A stretch of 64,000 nucleotides of DNA. Origin: Magnetovibrio sp. PR-2. Lineage in GTDB: Bacteria; Pseudomonadota; Alphaproteobacteria; Rhodospirillales; Magnetovibrionaceae. A program made the translations under genes and the position numbers. The stretch covers positions 30,827-94,826 of the forward strand of contig NZ_JBAHUR010000015.1 of NCBI RefSeq assembly GCF_036689815.1, read 5' to 3'. Of this stretch, positions 18,333 to 27,803 are shown in pieces (within the stretch, counting starts at the first letter, position 1; each line of letters opens with the position of its first letter). The notes under the pieces were generated by a model. It was not told the origin of the DNA. It was given only the letters and a program-made list of their open reading frames with translations, and did no database searches.

Positions 18333-18575
18333 TTGGTTTTGAATTTAGCTCAGAAAAATACCGGCACCGGATGCGCATACCTGACGCGCATGCAATTGGT
18401 GAAAGAGTACCCGATCAACACATACGAAGGCTGGCGTCGAGTTTCTCCTGATCGGTTGCCTTACGTCGTGCGCGGTCGAAATGCGGTTTATCGCCGTGAT
18501 GATGTCAATCATTACATCGAATATGGATGTGCTCGACGCAAGCGCGGGCGGCCAAGAAATTTTGATAAACGCTAA
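18333..18575 (+). CDS. Small AlpA/excisionase-like DNA-binding protein
   Basis: The frame starts at TTG 18333 (or TTG 18339) after ACGGAG; no ATG is available. The 80-residue product has YLTRMQLVKEYPINTYEGWR, then a turn, then VVRGRNAVYRRDDVNHYI, the pattern of MerR/AlpA-like winged HTH proteins. The tail is strongly basic (RRKRGRPRNFDKR). Such proteins act as excisionases or activators of integrase genes in integrated elements. It is divergent from the XRE regulator. Confidence 0.55.
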   Translation: MVLNLAQKNTGTGCAYLTRMQLVKEYPINTYEGWRRVSPDRLPYVVRGRNAVYRRDDVNHYIEYGCARRKRGRPRNFDKR

Positions 18576-18662
18576 AAAGTGCTCGGGCGTTAGTTCTGGG
18601 GATGGAAAAGCCCAGTTGCGTCCGGCGAAATCGCAGGCTTAGCAATATTATTTTGGAGATGA

Positions 18663-18935
18663 ATGATGTCAGATAACGAACGCACAAACGAATATTTCGA
18701 ACAGGTATACCTTGAAACTGCGGAGTATTTTATCGACGGTGTTGCGCCCGTGCTAAACCGGGTATTCACGGAACAGGACAAGCACAATTGCATGGTTGTC
18801 ATCTCGAACTCCGTGCGTATGCGCCTCATGTTCGGAGAACAGATTACGGACCTCCCATTGCCCCATGAACTTGCAATGACGGCAATCGCTGAACTGATTG
18901 AGGATCGTCCGTACAAGCAATCCTCAGCAAGCTAA
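18663..18935 (+). CDS. Hypothetical protein, 90 aa
   Basis: The gene starts at ATG 18663 behind TTTTGGAG. The product is acidic and helical, and I recognise no domain. It follows the AlpA-like gene by 87 bp on the same strand and may share its transcript. Part of the accessory cargo of the integrated element. Confidence 0.55.
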   Translation: MMSDNERTNEYFEQVYLETAEYFIDGVAPVLNRVFTEQDKHNCMVVISNSVRMRLMFGEQITDLPLPHELAMTAIAELIEDRPYKQSSAS

Positions 18936-19050
18936 GGCGCAATCAAGAACGATAATAAAAATAAGCAACTATTGTGTCCGTGAAGGCATTTAGAATTGGT
19001 TCCTTCATCTTTACATATGTTGCTCAGAGGCTAGGCAAAGGAATATCCGT

Positions 19051-19599
19051 ATGTATATGGTCACTGTTGGACAAGCATCTCCATATGGCGCCCTCCCGGA
19101 AGGCGCATCTTTGATTATTGATTCAAACCAGATCTCCATGATCGTCTCAATGCCGGGACTGATGTCATCTGAAAAACAGGTGTTTCGAAACGGCCCCATG
19201 AGTGCCGGTATCGCCACGCTGGAAAATGTCAGCAACGCATTGTTTGTTGTGAAGTTCAGCGGGGGCGTTCCTCTGATTTTGGATGCTCCGTTTAACGTAT
19301 GCGTAAATGAAAAGGAACATTGGGGGACGCCGCAAAGGGCCCCTCATGAGCATGTCCAATTTTTAAATATTCTTCAGGATGAAAAAGGCATCGTTCAAGC
19401 TGTTCAGGGCGTCACCATCCCTCCCAAACTCATGGACACAGTCGAGTCTGTTTGCGATGCACAGATCCTGGCCTCGAACAAGGGGCGTTGGTCCGCGGCT
19501 GATTATGACTCAGATACGGACAAACTGTACAGCCATTGGCCATCTCCAATGGCGATTACTCAGGATATCGACCTGGTCAAACTTGGCAGCAAACGGTGA
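19051..19599 (+). CDS. Hypothetical protein, 182 aa
   Basis: ATG 19051 is preceded by AAAGGAAT. The soluble protein is beta-rich at its N-terminus (SLIIDSNQISMIVSMPG) and I see no catalytic motif. It is the last clear cargo gene before the integrase end of the element. Function unknown. Confidence 0.6.
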   Translation: MYMVTVGQASPYGALPEGASLIIDSNQISMIVSMPGLMSSEKQVFRNGPMSAGIATLENVSNALFVVKFSGGVPLILDAPFNVCVNEKEHWGTPQRAPHEHVQFLNILQDEKGIVQAVQGVTIPPKLMDTVESVCDAQILASNKGRWSAADYDSDTDKLYSHWPSPMAITQDIDLVKLGSKR

Positions 19600-20009
19600 C
19601 GATCAGCCTTATTCAGTGAAACACTGAAACAGCATCATAATGACCGATGCAACGGACCGCGTCGTTTCCTTTTATGGCCATGCGTAGATATGTGCTTATC
19701 TGAAGTAGTTCTGACCATTCATTGATGATGAAACGCCAATTGCATCTTTAGCAAATCCGGTTACGCAGATTCATGAAGCTAGTTGCGGGAAGGCTGCTGT
19801 TTCCCGTGTTAGGTTTGAGGTGTTACCTTCAATCTAGTCCTTGGGTGGCCCCCATGACGTCTGACTTGTCGTACACCGTTGATGAGCATGGACAGGATCG
19901 CGGAAAGGTGAAGTTCGCTGAAGCCTTCGACCAGCATTCTGCCGGTTGCTGGGCGGCTGTCGTGATTAGCGATTTTCGCTGGAGATACTCATGAAGCAGC
20001 CCTCCTGTG
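19600..20009. other. Non-coding gap with a partition-gene remnant
   Basis: About 410 bp between the last cargo gene and the integrase. Apart from the short similarity to the ribbon-helix-helix partition gene at 19857-19960, I see nothing clear. A 73-codon plus-strand frame at 19773-19994 covers the remnant but its N-terminal part looks unrelated to any protein. Confidence 0.45.
19857..19960 (+). pseudogene. Degenerate copy of the ribbon-helix-helix partition gene
   Basis: Translation gives SYTVDEHGQDRGKVKFAEAF, which matches SYTVDDQGSCRGKVRANDLV in the partition partner encoded at 11153-11494, at the same place in the DNA-binding domain. The rest of the domain is not present, so this looks like a decayed fragment, perhaps from an earlier insertion or a duplication. 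Confidence 0.4.
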
Positions 20010-21464
20010 TTATGTGGAATAGCCGCGTGGGAACAAGTCCAGGAGCTCTTCATAAGGAATTCCGGCTGAGAAAGCGCGATAAACCAAGCTGACAAACTCA
20101 GTCTTTATGACGTCAATGTCATCGGCCATGCCCTCTGTGTCTTTTATTCTGGCGAGCACCTTGACGGCAGGATAGTGCGTGTAGCGGTCCAGCATTTCAT
20201 TAGTTGTGTGACCGGTTATGCTCATAACCTGTACGGCGTCTAGGCCGCGTTCAAAGAGACGGCTTGTCGCCTCGTGGCGCAGGTCGTGAAAAGTAAAATT
20301 TTCAATTTGAGCTTTTTCCCGGGCAACACGAAAATGGTGTTCGACTTGGTCCGTTGAAATCGGGAACAGGTACGGGCCGGGGGACAGCTCTTTGAGTTCC
20401 GATAGAATCTGGGCAATTTCTGGAAATACCGGAATAGTTCCCGCACGTTTGGTCCGGCTTTGCAAGGATCTGGGAATGGAAATGATTTGATGGGCATTTC
20501 CACCGACCGTAATGTCTTGGATATAGCTCCACTTCAAATCCAGCAACCGTCCTTGACGGAGAGCGGTGAATATTGCCATACGGATTAGTGGCTCGAGATG
20601 GGGTAGCGAAGATTCCTTTGCCGCGCCTAAGAGCAATTTTTGTTCATCATTGTCTTCGGTTATTTGCAAGCGGCGCTCACGTCCCGGGCGGCTCGGCGGC
20701 ATGGTCGTTCCGGGCACCGGGTTTACAAAACCTTCGACACCTTCGCCGGCGTATTTGAGGGCTGACGACAAAAGCGTCATTTTGTTTTTGACGGTGGTTG
20801 GAGCCGCTTCGGAAATTTTCTCACGTCCGGCGATGGTGTTGATTTGGGACAGTATGTCATCACGGCTCCGGTGATCTTTCGTCGTTTTGAGTTGCTCTTT
20901 CATCTTGGGCAGTTTTTTAATGTCATTTAAACGGGATTTTATGTCCAGGCGTTTGGTGGCATCTGCTGTCTCAAGCGCCTTTTCGAGCCGTTTGACAGCG
21001 TGCTTGGTCGAGCGTTCCCAGCCTCGTAACTTGAGAGCTTCGCGAAAAGCGACAATGTCAGCTTGCTTCAATTCCAGAAGCTTTTTATCCGCCCACGGCT
21101 CTTTATTCATGGACTGAATGCGATTGGTATCGTTCTTTCGGGATGTCGCAGATGTTTTGGCGCTGACCACATCGTGCAAATAGCGATCTAACGCCATGTG
21201 AACGGTTATTGTGTCTGCGGGGCCTGCGACCGTGAAGGTTCCGTCTTTCAGCGCTTGGCGGGTTTGAATGGCCCAGGCTTCAGCTTTCGCGATAACGTGA
21301 TCACGGTTCTCTTTCGTATCGCGACCGATAAATTCGAATGTTTTGCGAATTGGATCATCACCTTTGTGACTGATCTGGACACGGTATGAACCAGACGGCA
21401 GTCTAGAAATGCCCTTTGGCAATTTCTCTCGTTTCTTTTTTCCGTTCTGTTTTGACGTCGCCAT
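20010..21464 (-). CDS. Tyrosine recombinase (integrase)
   Basis: I chose ATG 21464 (484 residues), preceded by GAGGGAG. The C-terminal catalytic domain has the expected set: arginine in FTALRQGRLLDLKW, H-x-x-R in HDLRHEATSRL, histidine in SITGHTTNEML, and tyrosine in DRYTHY. The N-terminal part has a basic arm-binding region (KLPKGISRLPSGSYRVQISH) and a core-binding domain, with a long charged insert around residues 170-230. The gene lies about 90 bp from the 3' end of tRNA-Ser and reads away from it, as for elements that integrate into tRNA 3' ends. It would mediate integration and excision of the 9.9-21.5 kb element. Confidence 0.9.
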   Translation of the reverse strand: MATSKQNGKKKREKLPKGISRLPSGSYRVQISHKGDDPIRKTFEFIGRDTKENRDHVIAKAEAWAIQTRQALKDGTFTVAGPADTITVHMALDRYLHDVVSAKTSATSRKNDTNRIQSMNKEPWADKKLLELKQADIVAFREALKLRGWERSTKHAVKRLEKALETADATKRLDIKSRLNDIKKLPKMKEQLKTTKDHRSRDDILSQINTIAGREKISEAAPTTVKNKMTLLSSALKYAGEGVEGFVNPVPGTTMPPSRPGRERRLQITEDNDEQKLLLGAAKESSLPHLEPLIRMAIFTALRQGRLLDLKWSYIQDITVGGNAHQIISIPRSLQSRTKRAGTIPVFPEIAQILSELKELSPGPYLFPISTDQVEHHFRVAREKAQIENFTFHDLRHEATSRLFERGLDAVQVMSITGHTTNEMLDRYTHYPAVKVLARIKDTEGMADDIDVIKTEFVSLVYRAFSAGIPYEELLDLFPRGYST

Positions 21465-21531
21465 GAGTGCTCCCTCACGCAAGAATGATTTGCATGAAGT
21501 TTGCACGAAAATAATAGAATTAAAAAGCGAA

Positions 21532-21547
21532 AATGACTTAAGTCATT
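21532..21547. repeat. 16-bp palindrome next to tRNA-Ser 3' end
   Basis: AATGACTTAAGTCATT is a perfect palindrome 4 nt past the encoded CCA of tRNA-Ser. On the minus strand it is followed by TTCGCTTTTT, so it may terminate the tRNA transcript, or form part of the attachment site. Confidence 0.6.
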
Positions 21548-21551
21548 GAAA

Positions 21552-21641
21552 TGGCGGAGAGACAGGGATTCGAACCCTGGGTACGCTCGCGCGCACAACG
21601 GTTTTCGAGACCGCCCCGTTCGACCACTCCGGCATCTCTCC
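21552..21641 (-). tRNA. tRNA-Ser (anticodon CGA)
   Basis: The 90-nt gene folds into a class II tRNA. The acceptor stem is GGAGAGA/TCTCTCC with discriminator G and an encoded CCA. The anticodon loop is CTCGAAA, giving anticodon CGA for the UCG codon. A long variable arm (TTGTGCGCGCGAGCGTACCCA) and a GGTTCGAATCC T-arm follow. The integrase gene begins beyond its 3' end, so it is the likely integration target. Confidence 0.95.
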
Positions 21642-21717
21642 GCAGTCTTAGAAATCCTGTGGTACAGGGCGGGCGGAGACTAACTTAATCGTTTCGCTCT
21701 GGCAAGCGGTCCCTGGG

Positions 21718-21735
21718 CCGCCTAGGCGGTTTTTT
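21718..21735 (+). terminator. Intrinsic terminator upstream of the rplU promoter
   Basis: CCGCC-TA-GGCGG followed by TTTTTT on the plus strand. It would insulate the ribosomal operon from upstream transcription. Confidence 0.65.
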
Positions 21736-21797
21736 GGCCTACATATATATAAGGTGTCTGGGAAGCATTTGCGGTTGCCCAAATTCGCCATAAACCG

Positions 21798-21825
21798 TTG
21801 ACATACGCGGGTTTCGGGGTATATT
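21798..21825 (+). promoter_or_regulatory. Sigma-70-type promoter of rplU-rpmA
   Basis: TTGACA at 21798-21803 and TATATT at 21820-21825 are spaced by 16 nt, close to consensus. The transcript would start near 21832, leaving a leader of about 130 nt before rplU. Confidence 0.75.
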
Positions 21826-21833
21826 GCCGCCTT

Positions 21834-21866
21834 CCTGAGCCACTTTTAGCGGTTCAGGGCGTTTTT
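21834..21866 (+). promoter_or_regulatory. Attenuator-like hairpin in rplU leader
   Basis: CCTGAGCC and GGTTCAGG (one G-U pair) form an 8-bp stem with a 9-nt loop, followed by GCGTTTTT. It begins within a few nucleotides of the predicted transcript start, so it could act as an attenuator or as a 5' protective stem. Confidence 0.5.
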
Positions 21867-21961
21867 AATGCGCAGTTCGCGGCGGCTTTAAGCCTTTGAA
21901 AAGTCCAGGGTATTTGCCTTGGCGCCACAGGACGCGGAACAGATAAGAAGAGAGCGATACA

Positions 21962-22420
21962 ATGTTCGCAGTGATCAAAACCGGCGGTAAGCAATACCGC
22001 GTCACGGAAAACGATGTGTTTACCGTTGAAAAGCTGGCAGGCGAAGCCGGCGAAACGATACAATTTGACGAAGTCCTGATGATTGGCGAAGACGGCAAGG
22101 CCCCCACCGTGGGTTCCCCCGTGATCGAAAAAGCCGCAGTCACCGCAGAAGTCTTGAAACAGACCCGTGGCGACAAAGTGGTGATCTTCAAGAAACGCCG
22201 CCGCCAAAATTCCCGCCGCAAAAACGGCCACCGTCAGGAACTGACCTTGGTGAAAATCACTGGCATCAGCGCCACAGGTGCAAAAAAAGCTGCACCGAAA
22301 AAAGCTGCTGCTGAAGACAAGCCCGCTGCAAAAAAAGCCCCGGCTAAAAAAGCCGCCGCTAAAAAAGCAGCCGCGAAAAAAGCTCCGGCCAAAAAAGCCG
22401 CAGCTAAAAAAGAAGACTAA
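21962..22420 (+). CDS. rplU: 50S ribosomal protein L21 with Lys/Ala-rich tail
   Basis: Residues 1-102 are a standard L21 ([20 protein letters not shown] at the N-terminus, and [20 protein letters not shown] near the end), which binds 23S rRNA. Residues 103-152 are an added tail of repeated AKKA and APKK units ending KKED, similar in composition to histone H1-like tails; most bacterial L21 proteins stop near 103 residues. It is first in the rplU-rpmA transcript, which ends at an intrinsic terminator after rpmA. Confidence 0.95.
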   Translation: MFAVIKTGGKQYRVTENDVFTVEKLAGEAGETIQFDEVLMIGEDGKAPTVGSPVIEKAAVTAEVLKQTRGDKVVIFKKRRRQNSRRKNGHRQELTLVKITGISATGAKKAAPKKAAAEDKPAAKKAPAKKAAAKKAAAKKAPAKKAAAKKED

Positions 22421-22433
22421 GGAGTAAACACAG

Positions 22434-22688
22434 ATGGCACATAAAAAAGCAGGTGGTAGCTCCCGTAACGGTCGCGATTCCGCGGGTCGCCGTCTCGGCG
22501 TCAAAAAATTCGGCGGCGAAGCCGTGATCCCTGGCAACATCATCATCCGTCAACGTGGCACCAAGTACCACCCGGGTGAAAACGTCGGCATGGGCAAAGA
22601 CCACACGATCTTTTCCTTGGTCGAAGGCAAAGTGGCTTTCTCCGAGAAAAAAGGCCGCACCGTTGTAGGTGTGGACCCGGCTGCGTAA
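22434..22688 (+). CDS. rpmA: 50S ribosomal protein L27
   Basis: The 84-residue protein begins [20 protein letters not shown], the classic L27 N-terminus that reaches the peptidyl transferase centre. An AAGGAG ribosome site lies upstream. It follows rplU by 13 bp and is followed by a strong terminator. Confidence 0.97.
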   Translation: MAHKKAGGSSRNGRDSAGRRLGVKKFGGEAVIPGNIIIRQRGTKYHPGENVGMGKDHTIFSLVEGKVAFSEKKGRTVVGVDPAA

Positions 22689-22715
22689 ATAGACGTACAG
22701 CCCGAACAAAATTCC

Positions 22716-22748
22716 AAAAGGGGAATGGCGCGGGCCGTTCCCCTTTTT
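22716..22748 (+). terminator. Intrinsic terminator after rpmA
   Basis: AAAAGGGGAA and TTCCCCTTTT form a perfect 10-bp stem with a 12-nt loop, ending in a T-run. It separates rplU-rpmA from obgE. Confidence 0.9.
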
Positions 22749-22783
22749 CTGTGGCCTCTTTGTGGGCCCAATAGGTAATGTGA

Positions 22784-24957
<2,174 letters not shown>

Positions 24958-24961
24958 TAAG

Positions 24962-26230
24962 ATGAGCGAACAATTCATTCCCGACTTGATGAAGTCTTTG
25001 GGCGAGGCCGCAAAAGCTGCCGGTCATGCCCTGGCCATAGCCACGACGGATGCCAAAAACCAAGCGCTCACAGAAGGGGCCAAAGCTATTCGTGCGCGTA
25101 AGGCCGAAATCATCGAAGCCAATGAACTGGACGTTGCCGCCGCCAAAGAAAAAGGCCTGACGGGTTCTATGATCGATCGCTTGGTCCTGAACGACGATCG
25201 CATCGAAGCCATGGCAAAAGGTCTGGAAGACATTGCGGGTCTGGACGATCCCGTGGGCCGCGTGCTGAGCGAATGGGACCGTCCCAACGGTTTGAAAATT
25301 CGCCGCGTGTCTGTGCCCTTGGGTGTTATTGGTGTCATCTACGAAAGCCGCCCCAACGTAACTGCGGACGCCGGGGCTTTGTGCTTGAAGGCCGGTAACG
25401 CTTCAATCTTGCGCGGTGGGTCGGAAAGCTTCCGCTCATCGGGTGTGATCCACAGCTGCTTGGTGGATGGTTTGAAAGCGGCAGGCCTGCCCGAAGACGC
25501 CATCCAACGCATTCCCACTACGGACCGCGCCGCCGTGGGTGAGATGCTGACCATGGTGGGGCTCATCGACGTGATTGTGCCGCGTGGTGGCAAATCTCTG
25601 ATTGAACGGGTGATGAACGAAAGTAAGGTGCCTTTGTTCAAACACTTAGAAGGCATCTGCCACACGTACGTGGACGCCGGCGCGGATATGGACAAAGCCA
25701 TTGATGTTGTGCTCAACGCCAAAATGCGCCGCACCGGAATTTGTGGTGCGACGGAAACCTTGTTGGTGGACAAAGCGGCGGGTGAATTTGTGTTACAGAA
25801 CTTGGTCAACAGCTTGTTGGACGCCGAATGCGAAGTGCGCGGAGACGCGGCCGTTCAAGCCACGGATGAACGCGTAAAAGCGGCCCAAGCAGAGGACTGG
25901 GATACGGAATATTTGGATTCCATCATCTCCATTAAAACCGTGGACGGTGTGGACGGTGCCATGGCGCACATCGCGGCGCACAGCTCGGGCCATACCGATG
26001 CCATCATCACCGAAGACAAAGGGATTGCGCAGAAGTTTCTCAACTCCGTGGACAGTGCCATCGTCATGCACAATGCCTCCACCCAGTTTGCCGACGGCGG
26101 CGAGTTCGGCATGGGCGCGGAGATCGGCATCTCAACCGATAAAATGCACGCGCGCGGTCCGGTGGGTGTGGAGCAACTCACCAGCTTTAAATACCAAGTC
26201 ATCGGAACGGGGCAAACGCGCCCCTCTTAG
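24962..26230 (+). CDS. proA: Glutamate-5-semialdehyde dehydrogenase (gamma-glutamyl phosphate reductase)
   Basis: The 422-residue enzyme reduces gamma-glutamyl phosphate with NADPH, the second step of proline synthesis. It shows [20 protein letters not shown], the cofactor-site GGSESFRSS, and the catalytic cysteine in [13 protein letters not shown]. It follows proB directly and precedes nadD by 16 bp, in the conserved alphaproteobacterial order. Confidence 0.97.
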   Translation: MSEQFIPDLMKSLGEAAKAAGHALAIATTDAKNQALTEGAKAIRARKAEIIEANELDVAAAKEKGLTGSMIDRLVLNDDRIEAMAKGLEDIAGLDDPVGRVLSEWDRPNGLKIRRVSVPLGVIGVIYESRPNVTADAGALCLKAGNASILRGGSESFRSSGVIHSCLVDGLKAAGLPEDAIQRIPTTDRAAVGEMLTMVGLIDVIVPRGGKSLIERVMNESKVPLFKHLEGICHTYVDAGADMDKAIDVVLNAKMRRTGICGATETLLVDKAAGEFVLQNLVNSLLDAECEVRGDAAVQATDERVKAAQAEDWDTEYLDSIISIKTVDGVDGAMAHIAAHSSGHTDAIITEDKGIAQKFLNSVDSAIVMHNASTQFADGGEFGMGAEIGISTDKMHARGPVGVEQLTSFKYQVIGTGQTRPS

Positions 26231-26246
26231 AATGGCGTCTTAAATC

Positions 26247-26846
26247 ATGACACGCGAGATACGCACCGTTGGTCTGTTGGGGGGCTCGTTCAATCCAGCC
26301 CACGAGGGGCACGTGCACATTTCGCAAATGGCGCTGGACCGTTTGGGGTTGGACCAGCTTTGGTGGCTGGTGAGCCCGCAAAACCCGCTGAAAAGCACGG
26401 ACGGTATGGGTTCGTTGTCCAGCCGTCTGAAATCCGCAAAGGCCGTGGCCCAAGCCGAGCCGCGAATCCGGGTTACGGACGCCGAATCGCGCCTGGGAAC
26501 GCGTTATACGGTGGACACACTGGCCGCATTGCAGCAGCAAAACCCTAATTTGCGATTTGTGTGGATAATCGGGGCCGATAATTTGCGTCAAATCCCCAAA
26601 TGGAAGGGCTGGCAGCGGATTTTCCGCACGGTGCCCATTGCGGTTTTCCCGCGTGCTCCGTATTCTTTAAGGGCCCTGAACGGACGGGCGGCAAAGCGCT
26701 TTTCGCGCGCGCAAATTCCGTCCCGACAGGCCCATGGGTTGGCCCTGAAAACGCCTCCGGCTTGGGTTTTTTTGAAAGCCCCGCTGAACGCGCAATCGGC
26801 CACTCGCATTCGTCGTCTTTCAGGGACGCCCGAATATCGGCCTTAG
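26247..26846 (+). CDS. nadD: Nicotinate-mononucleotide adenylyltransferase
   Basis: The 199-residue protein has the nucleotidyltransferase signature GGSFNPAHEGHVHIS near the N-terminus, WIIGADNLRQIPKWKGW in the middle, and the SATRIR motif near the C-terminus (the family ISxTxxR motif). It makes deamido-NAD from nicotinate mononucleotide and ATP. It belongs to the obgE-proBA-nadD-rsfS block. Confidence 0.95.
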   Translation: MTREIRTVGLLGGSFNPAHEGHVHISQMALDRLGLDQLWWLVSPQNPLKSTDGMGSLSSRLKSAKAVAQAEPRIRVTDAESRLGTRYTVDTLAALQQQNPNLRFVWIIGADNLRQIPKWKGWQRIFRTVPIAVFPRAPYSLRALNGRAAKRFSRAQIPSRQAHGLALKTPPAWVFLKAPLNAQSATRIRRLSGTPEYRP

Positions 26847-26943
26847 GCAGATATTAAGGGATTTCTGAGAGGCTGATAGGACAACAACTTGGAGGAACCA
26901 AACCATTCCTCAGACTGAGAAAAACCTGCCGAAGGGCGCTGAA

Positions 26944-27288
26944 ATGCTCGATATGGTGGAACGCTCACTTGACGGTGATAAAGCCAAAGACATCACCGTG
27001 ATCGATCTCTCTGGAAAAAGCGAAATCGCGGATTATCTCGTGGTCGCCTCTGGGACGTCTCAACGTCACGTGGGCGCCATGGCTGAACACCTGCGCGAAG
27101 AGCTCAAAAAGATGGGTGTCGTGCCCGTCGCCGTCGAAGGCATGCCCCAATGCGATTGGGTGCTGGTTGACGGCGGCGATGTCATCGTGCACCTGTTCCG
27201 ACCCGAGGTCCGTGACTTCTACAACATCGAAAAGATGTGGGACGTCAAGAGCCAGTCACAAATGGCTCATGTGGAACCCCGCGTTTAA
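26944..27288 (+). CDS. rsfS: Ribosome silencing factor RsfS
   Basis: RsfS binds L14 and blocks subunit joining in starved cells. The product has the family core DYLVVASGTSQRHVGAMAEH, then GDVIVHLFRPEVRDFYNIEK. I list ATG 26944 (114 residues, AAGGGCG upstream). However, the frame stays open upstream to an ATT at 26905 that has a better ribosome site (GGAGGA at the right distance), and the added 13 residues (IPQTEKNLPKGAE) look like the N-terminal helix seen in relatives. The true start may therefore be ATT. Confidence 0.93.
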   Translation: MLDMVERSLDGDKAKDITVIDLSGKSEIADYLVVASGTSQRHVGAMAEHLREELKKMGVVPVAVEGMPQCDWVLVDGGDVIVHLFRPEVRDFYNIEKMWDVKSQSQMAHVEPRV

Positions 27289-27300
27289 GGATTGAGCCAG

Positions 27301-27759
27301 ATGCGCACCCATCTCATTGCGGTGGGCCGCATGAAGCCCGGTGTGGAGCGCACGCTCTTGGAGCATTACGCAGCCCGCTTGAACCCCGCACCGGACGTGC
27401 GTGAGGTTGAAGAAAAGCGCAACCTGCCGCCCGCAAAGCTAAAGGTGCGCGAAGGTGAACTTTTATTGGCCGCCGTTCCCGAAGGGGCTTTGGTGGTCGC
27501 CATGGACGAGCACGGTCGCCAACTGGGCAGCCGGGCCTTCGCGAAAAAACTGGGCCAGTGGCGCGACGAAGGTCAGCGCGATGTGGCCTTTTTGATCGGC
27601 GGTGCCGACGGATTGGACAAAGCGGTCTTGGAGCGCGCCAATTTGAAACTATCTCTAGGAGAGATGACCTGGCCGCACATGCTGGTTCGCGGTCTTTTGG
27701 CCGAACAGCTCTATCGGGCAAACGCCATTTTGACCGGCCACCCGTATCACCGTGACTAA
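27301..27759 (+). CDS. rlmH: 23S rRNA pseudouridine-1915 N3-methyltransferase
   Basis: ATG 27301 has AAGGA upstream; an in-frame TTG at 27292 is possible. The 152-residue SPOUT protein shows FLIGGADGLDKAVLERAN and the C-terminal knot LGEMTWPHMLVRGLLAEQLY with RANAILTGHPYHRD, the RlmH signature. It uses SAM to methylate pseudouridine 1915 in 23S rRNA. It lies 12 bp after rsfS. Confidence 0.96.
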   Translation: MRTHLIAVGRMKPGVERTLLEHYAARLNPAPDVREVEEKRNLPPAKLKVREGELLLAAVPEGALVVAMDEHGRQLGSRAFAKKLGQWRDEGQRDVAFLIGGADGLDKAVLERANLKLSLGEMTWPHMLVRGLLAEQLYRANAILTGHPYHRD

Positions 27760-27803
27760 CGAACAAACAGAACCTCCCCAACACCGAATTTGAAGACATA
27801 ACC

